A stretch of 64,000 nt of DNA, from contig NZ_FRDH01000003.1 of the NCBI RefSeq assembly GCF_900143205.1, forward strand, positions 744,001 to 808,000, read 5' to 3'. Origin of the DNA: Butyrivibrio hungatei DSM 14810. Its GTDB lineage: Bacteria > Bacillota > Clostridia > Lachnospirales > Lachnospiraceae. The position numbers were made by a program, and so were the translations under genes. The notes below the pieces were generated by a model. It saw only the letters and a program-made list of their open reading frames with translations, ran no database searches and was not told the origin of the DNA. Positions within the stretch are counted from its first letter, which is position 1. The number at the start of each line of letters is the position of its first letter. Below, one piece after another: positions 34,677 to 42,635 of the stretch.

Positions 34677-35471
34677 ATGATAATTGATGAATTAAAGGCT
34701 GAGTATGCCTATTTAAAAGAATTAAGTAAAAAAATGGACCACGATATTATATCTGCGCCTCCAGGGAAGTTACGTATTACACGAACAACTTCTTCACCAG
34801 TATACTATCATAGAAAAACAAGCTCTGACGCATCTGGTGATTATATCAAATCCGCGGATAGAGACATTGCAAGGCAACTTGCCCAAAAAGACTATGCAAA
34901 AAAATCAAAAATACTCGTCGAAAGAAGATTAGAATTTCTTCAAGAATTGATAGGTGATTATGAGAACCATGACATGATGAATATATTAACTAACTGTAAC
35001 CCAGCAAGGCAAAAACTCATTTCTCCATACATAGTCAGCAACGAAGAATATGCTAAACAATGGCTAGAAGAACCATTCATTCCTAACTCTAGTTACCCAG
35101 AACATCTTATTTTCGAAACAGCTAATGGTGAACTAGTCAGATCAAAATCTGAAGTAATAATTGCTGACACATTGTTACGTCTTGGAATCCCGTATAAATA
35201 CGAAGCTCCGTTCCACTATTCCAAACACAACACTATTTATCCAGATTTCACTGCACTCAACGTCATAACTAGAAAAGTCGTATACATTGAGCACTTTGGA
35301 CTCATGCACTCTGAAGGCTATAGAGATAGCTTCTTTGATAAATTGAGAAAATACTATAGAGCTGGTCTTGTACAGGGAAGAGATCTTATATTCACATATG
35401 AAGATGATAGAAACCCTTTTGATATTTCAATTTATAAAAAGAACTTTGAAGAGCTTTTACTAAAAGGATGA
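34677..35471 (+). CDS. PD-(D/E)XK-nuclease-like protein framed by arrays B and C
   Basis: The product has 264 residues. The helical N-terminal half includes residues 60-130 (CNPARQKLISPYIVSNEEY). From about 150 a restriction-endonuclease-like core follows: RSKSEVIIADTLLRLGIPYKYE with Glu159, TIYPDFTALN with Asp190, and VVYIEHFG with Glu205. The spacing fits a PD-(D/E)XK fold, but the usual Lys is replaced, as in EHF. I recognise it as one of many unassigned proteins in Clostridia; the job is unknown. The ATG at 34677 has AGAGGA 6 nt upstream. It stands alone on the plus strand, with six array elements before it and five after. Confidence 0.65.
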   Translation: MIIDELKAEYAYLKELSKKMDHDIISAPPGKLRITRTTSSPVYYHRKTSSDASGDYIKSADRDIARQLAQKDYAKKSKILVERRLEFLQELIGDYENHDMMNILTNCNPARQKLISPYIVSNEEYAKQWLEEPFIPNSSYPEHLIFETANGELVRSKSEVIIADTLLRLGIPYKYEAPFHYSKHNTIYPDFTALNVITRKVVYIEHFGLMHSEGYRDSFFDKLRKYYRAGLVQGRDLIFTYEDDRNPFDISIYKKNFEELLLKG

Positions 35472-35490
35472 ATCAATGAGATGGAAATAG

Positions 35491-35837
35491 TTAGCCCACT
35501 TTCACTCAAAAAGCTTGTCTAGGCTAAGTATTCTCGTGTTCAACAATTTTCAAACTTGTTTTATTTTAGCCTAGTTCCTATCAAACAGTTGATTTCGGCG
35601 TATAGTCCCAAGGCTTTTCTTTACATTGATTGAACAAAATTACACCGAAATATTTATATTGAATTGATTCAGGCTAAAAGCCGACATTCTGGTTCTTAAT
35701 ACGATTTAAAAAAATTTAGCCGAAACCAGATACACTCCTATATTTAGACTAAACTCCACGAGTACATCTCATAAACTAGCAGGCCTCCGGCAGGCAAAGC
35801 TTTAGCCGAAACTTAGCAAAAGCTAAATTTCGGCTAA
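35491..35837. repeat. TTAGCC/GGCTAA periodic array C (5 elements)
   Basis: Elements are at 35491-35527, 35566-35602 (right arm GGCGTA), 35641-35677 (left arm TACACC), 35716-35752 (right arm GACTAA) and 35802-35837. Steps are 75, 75, 75 and 86 bp. The damaged arms fall exactly where the period predicts. The last element pairs along its whole length and contains TTAGC-AAAA-GCTAA (35813-35826) exactly at its centre, the same form as the operators at 5269-5307. The array lies between convergent genes and starts 20 bp after the nuclease stop. It fills most of the gap 35472-35914; no clear terminator for either neighbour was found. Confidence 0.82.
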
Positions 35838-35914
35838 ATCATCCTCACCTTTTTGCGTATGCAAGCTTTTTTCAACTAAAGCATCCTCAAATCATATTAT
35901 CTTCAGAAGCATTA

Positions 35915-36667
35915 TCACTGCTTAAACATTGGCATAAGCTGAAGCTTGTGAAGATTGATCTTGTGGAGTCTGTCGATTTTCTGCTTGATAGCCTCATCTT
36001 CACAGACACCAGTGAAGATATATTTATCAAGCATATCGTAAGTAAAGCCAAGCTTGTCTTCATCTGACATTCCGCTAAGGCCATCAGATGGAGTCTTGTG
36101 GATGAGCTCATTTGGAAGGCCAAGAGCGTCACCGATCATGCGCATCTCAGTTACGGTAAAGTCTGAGCAAGGGCTAAAATCTCCTGCTGCATCGCCGTAC
36201 TTGGTTGAATAACCAACGTAGTCCTCTGACTTGTTGCAAGTATTGGCTACGCGGCCGCCATTTGGAAGTGACTGGGCTACGCCGTAAAGGGTAGCCATTC
36301 TCATTCTAGGTGGTGTGTTGATGATTGCATCCTTGCCAAGCTCTACGCCTGCTGCCTTCATCATCTCACGGTAACCATCCATAGCTGGCTTGATATTTAC
36401 AACATGATGCTTAATTCCAAGCAGCTCAGCGACTTTCTTAGAATCGTCGATATCCTTCTGTTCTCCATCCGGCATCAATACCCCCACAACTCTATCCTTT
36501 CCAAGTGCTTTTACAAGAAGCGCTGCTACGATAGTAGAATCCTTACCACCAGAAAGACCTATAACTGCGCTGGCTGTAGGACCATTGTTGTCAAACCACT
36601 CCTTTATCCAAGTTGTGATATCTTCAATCTTTTTTTCTGCATTAAAATCCTTTAGTTGTTCTATCAT
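35915..36667 (-). CDS. nadE: NAD synthetase, ammonia-dependent, NadE
   Basis: The product has 250 residues, the size of the ammonia-using enzyme with no glutaminase domain. The ATP-binding SGGKDS lies at 39-44. RMRMATLYGVAQ, GRVANTCNKSEDYVGY and KYGDAAGDFSPCSDFT are standard NadE motifs. It converts nicotinate adenine dinucleotide to NAD. It is the last gene of the nrtR operon, 37 bp after pncB. Confidence 0.93.
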   Translation of the reverse strand: MIEQLKDFNAEKKIEDITTWIKEWFDNNGPTASAVIGLSGGKDSTIVAALLVKALGKDRVVGVLMPDGEQKDIDDSKKVAELLGIKHHVVNIKPAMDGYREMMKAAGVELGKDAIINTPPRMRMATLYGVAQSLPNGGRVANTCNKSEDYVGYSTKYGDAAGDFSPCSDFTVTEMRMIGDALGLPNELIHKTPSDGLSGMSDEDKLGFTYDMLDKYIFTGVCEDEAIKQKIDRLHKINLHKLQLMPMFKQ

Positions 36668-36704
36668 GATCCTTTCTCCCTTCCGGCCTATGATCTTTGT
36701 GGCA

Positions 36705-37910
36705 TCATTTGTTGTCGTGTTCCATTCTCCAGTTGATACATCTCTGAAGATACTCTACATAATCAGGGTTCTTGCACATTCCCTTGCCCTTAACATCAGA
36801 GATCTTAGCAACATCCTGACCGTTACATCTTGTAGTCTTCATTACAATGTTAAGTGCTGGTACATCTGTGTCATTAGAAATATAAGTTCCAATTCCAAAG
36901 CCGACCTTCGCTCTGCCATTAAAGTGTCTAAAGAGCTTATCTGCCCTTTCAAAATCAAGGCTATCACTAAAGAGAAGTGTCTTAGTCTTTGGATCGATTC
37001 CAAGCTTCTCATAGTGTGCGATCATCTTCTCGCCCCATTCGATTGGGTCTCCAGAGTCATGACGAACACCGCTAAAGAGTGTTGCATATGTAAGCTGGAA
37101 GTCCTTAAGGAAGCAATCTGTTGTAATTGTGTCTGTAAGAGCTGTTCCGTTGAGGACGCCATACTCTTTTACCCAGGCATCAAGAGCGTACCAGTTTGAA
37201 TATGCTGGATTGTGCTTGTGATTGCCCTGACCTGTGCACATGATCCACTCGTGAGCCATGGTTCCAACTGGAGTTACATTATATTTCTTAGCAAGAAATA
37301 CGTTTGATGTTCCAAGGAATGTAGAAGAAGTAAGCTTTGCCTCTGCAAGAGTCTTAACTGCAAGCTCCTGAGCCTCTGCTGATAATCTTCTTCTAAGGCC
37401 AAACTCACTAAAGACAGAAAGGCAGATGCTGCCATTTTCAACCTTCTCAACCTTGTCAGCCAATCTCTTCTTGAAGCTCTCAAAGAGTTCGTCGTAGTTG
37501 TACTGCATTCTGAAGTAAACTTCATTTACGATTGCAAGAGTTGGAATCTCATACATTGAAGTGTTGAGCCATGTTCCCTTAGTCTCAATGCTAAGTCCAC
37601 ACTCTGCGTCTGTTCCGATATAAAAATCCTCATATCTTGGCTGCCAGAGTCTAAGGAAATCAACGTAAGAGCCCTTGATCCATATTACATTTTCAAGATA
37701 TTCAAGCTCTTCCTCTGTAAATCTAAGGTTACAGAAAGCCTTGATCTGATTCTTGATTTCTTCTACCATTTCCTCGGTGAAGTGCACGTCAGTGTTTCTG
37801 CACTTAAAAGACCAGGTTGTCTTGTAATCACTGAACTGATGGTAGATCGCCTGTCCCATCGAAAATTTGTAAGCATCCTGTTCAAGTAATGATGTAATTA
37901 TCTGATTCAT
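36705..37910 (-). CDS. pncB: Nicotinate phosphoribosyltransferase PncB
   Basis: The product has 401 residues. It opens MNQIITSLLEQDAYKFSMGQAIYHQF, split here at about 1-26, a family hallmark. It has SSTFLGTSNVFLAKKYNVTPVGTMAHEWI and FSGVRHDSGDPIEWGEKM, where the His is phosphorylated in the family. It makes nicotinate mononucleotide, the first step of nicotinate salvage. The ATG at 37910 has AAGGAG upstream; a longer frame to 37994 overlaps the previous gene. It follows the adenylyltransferase gene by 13 bp. Confidence 0.92.
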   Translation of the reverse strand: MNQIITSLLEQDAYKFSMGQAIYHQFSDYKTTWSFKCRNTDVHFTEEMVEEIKNQIKAFCNLRFTEEELEYLENVIWIKGSYVDFLRLWQPRYEDFYIGTDAECGLSIETKGTWLNTSMYEIPTLAIVNEVYFRMQYNYDELFESFKKRLADKVEKVENGSICLSVFSEFGLRRRLSAEAQELAVKTLAEAKLTSSTFLGTSNVFLAKKYNVTPVGTMAHEWIMCTGQGNHKHNPAYSNWYALDAWVKEYGVLNGTALTDTITTDCFLKDFQLTYATLFSGVRHDSGDPIEWGEKMIAHYEKLGIDPKTKTLLFSDSLDFERADKLFRHFNGRAKVGFGIGTYISNDTDVPALNIVMKTTRCNGQDVAKISDVKGKGMCKNPDYVEYLQRCINWRMEHDNK

Positions 37911-37923
37911 ACCTCTTCTCCTT

Positions 37924-38436
37924 TTAATAGCTCTTTTTGTAATATTCTCTAAAGCTTGGTGCCATCTGATCCATGTACTCTTCCCCATTTTCACGGATCA
38001 TAGTGCCGCTTATTGGCCTAACCCTCTCACACTTTCTAACCTTTATATTCTGTGGAGTGCTTGTTAAAAGATCTGTGTAATCCCCTTCAGATGTATAAAA
38101 AACAATTTCATCTTTGGCTGATATCAGCTCTTTTTGAAAAAGCATTAGTAACATTCTATCTACCCAGTAATTCCAGATCTGTTGCTGGTCCCAATGCTCT
38201 TTGATCTTGGGGTCTGTATCTGGAAGAATTGCTGTAAAAACCTTTTCTTCATCAGCAAATTGCTCATTAGCTAATTCAAGTCTCTTTTCAAGAGGATACA
38301 TTGGATAACCTCTGTCGCCCTCATGGCCGCAGCAGACAACTACTACCTTGTCCATCTCGGTCTTGGCGATATCAACAACATCCAGATGTCCCAAATGCAT
38401 TGGTGCAAAGGTTCCAAAAACAATTCCAACTTTCAT
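37924..38436 (-). CDS. NadR/NadM-type nicotinamide- or nicotinate-mononucleotide adenylyltransferase
   Basis: The product has 170 residues. The nucleotidyltransferase HxGH motif is HLGH at 14-17, after GIVFGTFAPM. The second signature ISGTMIR lies at about 143-149. It matches the adenylyltransferase domain of NadR without the regulatory or kinase parts. NadR-type domains usually prefer NMN, yet this operon (pncA, pncB, nadE) makes nicotinate mononucleotide. It may therefore supply the nicotinate step here; that is inference. It lies between pncA and pncB. Confidence 0.8.
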   Translation of the reverse strand: MKVGIVFGTFAPMHLGHLDVVDIAKTEMDKVVVVCCGHEGDRGYPMYPLEKRLELANEQFADEEKVFTAILPDTDPKIKEHWDQQQIWNYWVDRMLLMLFQKELISAKDEIVFYTSEGDYTDLLTSTPQNIKVRKCERVRPISGTMIRENGEEYMDQMAPSFREYYKKSY

Positions 38437-38450
38437 GTGTTCACCTTCTC

Positions 38451-38972
38451 TTAGGCTACCTGTACCTGGCAGCTCTTCATTGTAGCAAGTGCAGCGTTGT
38501 GTGCATCTACAGTAACTCCTGCGCAGCAGCTAGAATCAACTGATACAGGAACTTCTCCGCAAAATGCCTTGATGAGAAGTGCGTTACTTACTACGCAGAT
38601 ATCTGTGCAAACTCCGATGAGCTCTACGCTGATGTCGCCGCCTGCTTTACCTGCAAGCTCTTTTACATACTCAGCAAGCTCAACGCTTCCGAATGTTGGC
38701 TTATCAAATATCTTGCCTGTTGCAAACTCCTGAAGTTCAGGAATGATCTGCCATCCATCAGTTCCTTTGATGCAATGTACAACTGGAAGGTTGCGACCTT
38801 CCTGAGTGTCCATGTAGTTTTCCCCATGTGTGTCTCTTGTGAAAAGAACTGTGCCATCAAATTCTTTTACCTTTTTAACTACGTTTGGCACTATTGCCTG
38901 TGCTTCCTTGCTTCCAAGTGCCCCTGTTACGAAGTCCTTCTGCATGTCTACCACTATTAAGATCTTATCCAT
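38451..38972 (-). CDS. pncA: Nicotinamidase PncA (isochorismatase fold)
   Basis: The product has 173 residues. The triad reads as Asp9 in VVDMQKDF, Lys91 in FDKPTFG and Cys126 in GVCTDICV. It hydrolyses nicotinamide to nicotinate and ammonia, feeding PncB and perhaps NadE. AGGAGG precedes the ATG, which lies inside the end of nrtR (16-bp overlap). Other isochorismatase-fold hydrolases are possible from sequence alone, but the neighbours settle the call. Confidence 0.88.
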   Translation of the reverse strand: MDKILIVVDMQKDFVTGALGSKEAQAIVPNVVKKVKEFDGTVLFTRDTHGENYMDTQEGRNLPVVHCIKGTDGWQIIPELQEFATGKIFDKPTFGSVELAEYVKELAGKAGGDISVELIGVCTDICVVSNALLIKAFCGEVPVSVDSSCCAGVTVDAHNAALATMKSCQVQVA

Positions 38973-39685
38973 AACTTCTCTCCTCCTATATATGCATATG
39001 TATCTGCAGGTCGTCCCCTTCCTACAGAAGTAGAACCAATTTTATTTATCAGGCCGTTCTCAATATATGTATTCATCTGATACTTGGTAAAGTTGCCTCT
39101 GTTGACTTCCTTTCCTATGATTGCCTGATATATTTCCCTTAGAATTGCTGCTGTGAAGCACTTCTGGTCCTTTAAGAATTTAAAAAGAATGTCTGTGTAC
39201 TGAGTCTTGCCTCTAAGTCTGTCGATTGCTATATGAAGCATCTCATCATGATCAAAGCCTAAGCTGTTACTGATAAAGCTTGCATTTGAACCATCCCCCA
39301 CCTTGAGGAGCTTTTCATAGCCCACATTTGAGCTTGCTATGGTAAACCACTCCATCCATGGCACCTTCACCATATTCATATCTGGAATGATGCCTATATA
39401 TGCGATGGAGATAACCCTCTCTCTTGGGTCTCTTGTAATATCAGTAAATGTCTGAAGCTGCTCAGTATATATATTTCCTTCAAGTCCAAGCCTGTCTGCA
39501 AGGAGCCTCTCTACCGCTCCCTCTGCTGATTCATCCTCATGAATAAAGGTACCAGGCATTGCGTACATATCCTTGAATGGCTCTTCATCTCTCTTAGTAA
39601 GACAAATAGCAAGCTTTCCATCTATTATTGAAAATAACAGCAGATCCACTGTCACATATGGGTGTTTGTAATCTGCAAGTGCCAT
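38957..39685 (-). CDS. nrtR: NrtR-type Nudix-related repressor of NAD synthesis
   Basis: The product has 242 residues. An N-terminal Nudix-like domain (HPYVTVDLLLFSI, AMPGTFIHEDESAEGAVERL) is followed by a winged-helix domain from about 165 (FTAAILREIYQAIIG, RGNFTKYQMNTYIENGLI, GRGRPADTYAY). The Nudix box has lost the catalytic REXXEE residues (RLLADR stands in their place), as in known NrtR proteins that bind ADP-ribose without hydrolysing it. NrtR represses NAD salvage genes. It is first in the operon it presumably controls. Confidence 0.88.
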   Translation of the reverse strand: MALADYKHPYVTVDLLLFSIIDGKLAICLTKRDEEPFKDMYAMPGTFIHEDESAEGAVERLLADRLGLEGNIYTEQLQTFTDITRDPRERVISIAYIGIIPDMNMVKVPWMEWFTIASSNVGYEKLLKVGDGSNASFISNSLGFDHDEMLHIAIDRLRGKTQYTDILFKFLKDQKCFTAAILREIYQAIIGKEVNRGNFTKYQMNTYIENGLINKIGSTSVGRGRPADTYAYIGGEKLWIRS

Positions 39686-39788
39686 GTTTGCTCCTTTCTA
39701 GATAGTATTCATATATTAGTAGTTTATCCTATCTTTGGTTTTTCTTGTTTTTTAGCTCTTTAATTTGTTTCCATTTTATATTTATTAT

Positions 39789-39816
39789 TATAATTATGGT
39801 ATTTCATATGTCAATA
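39789..39816 (-). promoter_or_regulatory. Sigma-A promoter of the nrtR-pncA-pncB-nadE operon
   Basis: On the minus strand TTGACA (39816-39811) and TATAAT (39794-39789) are both perfect and 16 bp apart, about 100 nt before the nrtR start. I could not point to a specific NrtR operator. Array D lies upstream and outside this promoter. Confidence 0.75.
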
Positions 39817-39974
39817 TAATTTGTTTCATTTTTTGACTTATTATTTTTCATCCCATTAGCCTATTACGTATTTTATTTACAAGCTGTTATTATCAAAGAT
39901 AGACAGCGCCTATGCATGATAAATAAGTAATATAACAAATTATCAACATGTCAGTTCCCTAGTTTAACAAGAAG

Positions 39975-40247
39975 AGAGCCTAAATTATATGCAATTACAA
40001 GTTTAGGCTAAAGATTATCGTTCCCTGTTTGCCATGATAATTTCCAACTTTAGCCGAAGGCCCGGAAATTTTCCATTTTCGGTTAAACTTTTCTTATACT
40101 ATCTTTCCTTGACGCCACTGTCATATTTGTAATCTATAGCCTAATTTTCATACATTGCATGCTTTCGGCTAAATATTTTATCTTTCTCACTTATTAATAC
40201 CGGCAAAACTTTAGCCTAATCAGACGAATTTGCTATGTTTCGGCAAA
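39975..40247. repeat. TTAGCC/GGCTAA periodic array D (4 elements)
   Basis: Four 37-bp elements lie at 39975-40011 (left arm AGAGCC), 40050-40086 (right arm GGTTAA), 40136-40172 (left arm ATAGCC) and 40211-40247 (right arm GGCAAA). Steps are 75, 86 and 75 bp, the same layout as array A. GGTTAA can still pair with TTAGCC through a G-T pair. A lone TTAGCC lies at 39856. The array sits between the rnf terminator and the nrtR promoter, so it should not be transcribed by either operon. It occupies the middle of the gap 39686-40446. Confidence 0.78.
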
Positions 40248-40267
40248 TCAAAAAGATAATTAGAAAA

Positions 40268-40331
40268 GGAAACAAAAATAGCTAGAATAAATTAAATAAT
40301 AGCAAGAATGAATTAAACAATAGCAAGAAAA
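40268..40331. repeat. Short direct repeat, unit about 21 bp, three copies
   Basis: The unit is close to ATAGCAAGAATGAATTAAAC and repeats in tandem with small changes, the first copy being the most diverged. It lies between array D and the rnf terminator. No open frame or known site matches; it looks like simple sequence expansion. Confidence 0.5.
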
Positions 40332-40380
40332 AAGTCAGATACAGTTTATGTTCCTAGCAACATAAATCGTATCTGACTTC
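40327..40380 (-). terminator. Intrinsic terminator of the rnf operon
   Basis: AAGTCAGATAC and GTATCTGACTT form the outer stem and TTTATGTT/AACATAAA the inner stem, with a small internal loop. On the minus strand TTTTTTC follows. It lies about 65 bp after rnfB. Confidence 0.88.
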
Positions 40381-40446
40381 AAAATTCTAAATTAAAAACT
40401 TCAAAAATATCAGAGCGAAAAATAGCAGTTATATCATCAAACTATC

Positions 40447-41247
40447 TCAACATCCAACTATTGCTTTCTTTGGGCACTTCTCTACGCAAGTTCCGCAGTG
40501 TGTGCACTTGGACTGATCAATTGATGCAACGTTGTTTTCAACTGTGATCGCACCAACCGGGCAGTTCTTTTCACAGATGTGACATGCTATGCAGCCAACC
40601 TTACAGTACTGGTTAACAAGCTTACCCATATCCTGTGACTTGCAGGCAACTGACTCTTCTGCAGTATAAGGAATAAGGTCGATCAAATGTCTAGGACAGA
40701 TGTCGATACACTTACCGCAGGCCTTACAATTGTCTTTGTCTACTACTGCTACGCCATTTACAATGTGAATAGCGTCAAACTGACAAACTGATATGCAGGA
40801 GCCACCGCCAAGACATCCATAGGAGCAAGTCTTTGAACCGCCGCCAGGAGCCTGTGTCTGGAGTCTACAATCAGATACACCAGTGTACTCGTACTGCTGA
40901 GTAGCGTTCTCACAATCACCATGGCAATGTACAAATGCCACCTGGCGAACTGTTTCGCCAGCTTCTACTCCCATAATTGCAGAGATTGTTGCTGCTACAG
41001 GAGCTCCGCCAACAGGACACTGATTAACGGATGCCTCTCCTTTTGCGATTGCTGCTGCACAACCAGAACATCCAGGATATCCACAGCCACCGCAGTTATT
41101 GCCAGGAAGAGCCTCTAAAATAGCTGCTTCTTTTTCATCGACATCAACATGTAGCTTCATATCTGCCAGTCCCAGGATCAAGCCAATTACAATTCCCACT
41201 CCGGCGACAACTACTGTTGCAATGATAATTCCATAGATCATAGTCAT
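40447..41247 (-). CDS. rnfB: Rnf complex iron-sulfur subunit RnfB
   Basis: The product has 266 residues. One membrane helix (about 5-28) is followed by the four-Cys motif GNNCGGCGYPGCSGCA (about 49-64, fourth Cys at about 77). A ferredoxin-like region then carries several CxxCxxCxxxCP motifs (CKACGKCIDICP, CIACHICEKNCP, CTHCGTCVEKCP). RnfB takes electrons from reduced ferredoxin and passes them into the membrane complex. The start has AGGAG close by; an ATG two codons later is nearly as good. Last gene of the rnfCDGEAB operon. Confidence 0.93.
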   Translation of the reverse strand: MTMIYGIIIATVVVAGVGIVIGLILGLADMKLHVDVDEKEAAILEALPGNNCGGCGYPGCSGCAAAIAKGEASVNQCPVGGAPVAATISAIMGVEAGETVRQVAFVHCHGDCENATQQYEYTGVSDCRLQTQAPGGGSKTCSYGCLGGGSCISVCQFDAIHIVNGVAVVDKDNCKACGKCIDICPRHLIDLIPYTAEESVACKSQDMGKLVNQYCKVGCIACHICEKNCPVGAITVENNVASIDQSKCTHCGTCVEKCPKKAIVGC

Positions 41248-41265
41248 CTATCTCCTTTTTGTGCT

Positions 41266-41853
41266 TTATTTCAAAGCTGAGAATCCGGTAAAGGCAATAG
41301 CCATAAGACCTGATGTCAAAAGAACCAGTGGCATTCCCTTAAATGGTGCAGGGATGTCATTGTATTCCATCTTCTCACGAAGGCCTGCCAAAATTACAAT
41401 AGCTATTGTAAATCCTACTGCAGTAGCAAAACCGCAGATCGTACTCTCAAGAATTGAGTATCCATCAGTTACGTTGTTAAGCGCTACACCAAGAACTGCG
41501 CAGTTTGTTGTGATAAGTGGAAGATATACACCAAGAGCTCTGTAAAGAGATACGATGTATTTCTTCAAGATCATCTCTACGAACTGTACCAGCATAGCGA
41601 TTACCAGGATGAATACAATTGTCTGAAGATATGAAAGATCAAGTGGATTCAATATAAATTTATAAATGATGCTACATACAAGTGAAGCAAGTGTGATAAC
41701 GAATACGCAGGCTCCACCCATTCCAAGGGCTGTGTCTGTCTTCTTGGATACACCAAGGAAAGGACAAAGGCCAAGGAACTGACTAAGTACTACATTGTTT
41801 ACAAGTGAGGCCGAAATCATAAGTCCCACCAGATTAAGTATTGTTGCTCCCAT
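41266..41853 (-). CDS. rnfA: Rnf complex membrane subunit RnfA
   Basis: The product has 195 residues with six membrane helices. NNVVLSQFLGLCPFLGVSKK (about 19-38) and LITTNCAVLGVALNN hold the conserved Cys residues that bind the membrane iron-sulfur centre in this family. RnfA with RnfE forms the core across which electrons and ions move. It follows rnfE by 2 bp. Confidence 0.94.
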   Translation of the reverse strand: MGATILNLVGLMISASLVNNVVLSQFLGLCPFLGVSKKTDTALGMGGACVFVITLASLVCSIIYKFILNPLDLSYLQTIVFILVIAMLVQFVEMILKKYIVSLYRALGVYLPLITTNCAVLGVALNNVTDGYSILESTICGFATAVGFTIAIVILAGLREKMEYNDIPAPFKGMPLVLLTSGLMAIAFTGFSALK

Positions 41854-41855
41854 GG

Positions 41856-42635
41856 TTACTCAGCCTCCTTTTCTTCTTTTTCTGCAATGATCTTATCAGC
41901 TGCTTTCTCTTCTTCTGATGAACAGCAGCCCTGCTGGAACTTTGATGTATCCTTACCCTTCTTTTCAAGGTTTGACTTAACCTTGTTCATGATGGCAATA
42001 AGGAATGCCAATACAAAGAAAGCACCAGCCTGCTGAACAAAGATGCTGATCGGATGATATCCTGCAAGGAATGCTCCTACAGGTCCGGGAACCACTGTTC
42101 CCTCGCCAAGAATCTGAACATCAAAGGCTGTGCCAGCACCAATAAACTCACGAATAAGACCGATTATTGTAATAGCACAGGTGAATCCGATACCCATACC
42201 GATTCCATCAAAGAAGGAAGGCACAATTCCATGCTTGCTGGCATAAGCTTCTGCTCTACCAAAGATGATACAGTTAACAACGATAAGAGGAATATAAACT
42301 CCAAGAGCGCTGTTAAGAGCTGGCACATAAGCCTGCATCAGAAGCTGAACCAATGTAACGAATGAAGCAATAACAACGATAAATGAAGGAATTCTGACTG
42401 TGCCAGGAATAACCTTTCTAAGAGCTGCTATAACTGCATTACTAAGTGATAATACGAATGTTGTTGCAAGGCCCATTCCAAGACCATTTATTGCTGATGA
42501 TGTAACCGCAAGTGTTGGGCACATACCGATCATCAGTACTAATGTAGGGTTCTCAGCAATGAGACCGTTAAAAAATCTTTCGGCAGGAGTATCTTTTTTG
42601 AACCCCAAAGCGCCAGTTTTTACATCTGCACTCAT
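41856..42635 (-). CDS. rnfE: Rnf complex membrane subunit RnfE with C-terminal Cys tail
   Basis: The product has 259 residues. The membrane part (about 20-215) has ENPTLVLMIGMCPTLAVTSS and PLIVVNCIIFGRAEAYASK, homologous to RnfA. A charged tail of about 45 residues contains FQQGCCSSEEEK and is absent from short RnfE proteins. The ATG at 42635 overlaps the rnfG stop by 1 bp and has AAAGGAGG upstream; a GTG at 42638 is a weaker start. Confidence 0.92.
   Translation of the reverse strand: MSADVKTGALGFKKDTPAERFFNGLIAENPTLVLMIGMCPTLAVTSSAINGLGMGLATTFVLSLSNAVIAALRKVIPGTVRIPSFIVVIASFVTLVQLLMQAYVPALNSALGVYIPLIVVNCIIFGRAEAYASKHGIVPSFFDGIGMGIGFTCAITIIGLIREFIGAGTAFDVQILGEGTVVPGPVGAFLAGYHPISIFVQQAGAFFVLAFLIAIMNKVKSNLEKKGKDTSKFQQGCCSSEEEKAADKIIAEKEEKEAE

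Noticed and set aside
34677-35471. Transposase or integrase identity for the lone gene
   Set aside because: No DDE, tyrosine or serine recombinase motifs, no terminal repeats of insertion-sequence type and no target duplication were found.
35491-35837. Array as a coding repeat (75 bp is 25 codons)
   Set aside because: Steps of 74, 76, 85 and 86 bp break the frame and stop codons occur in all frames.
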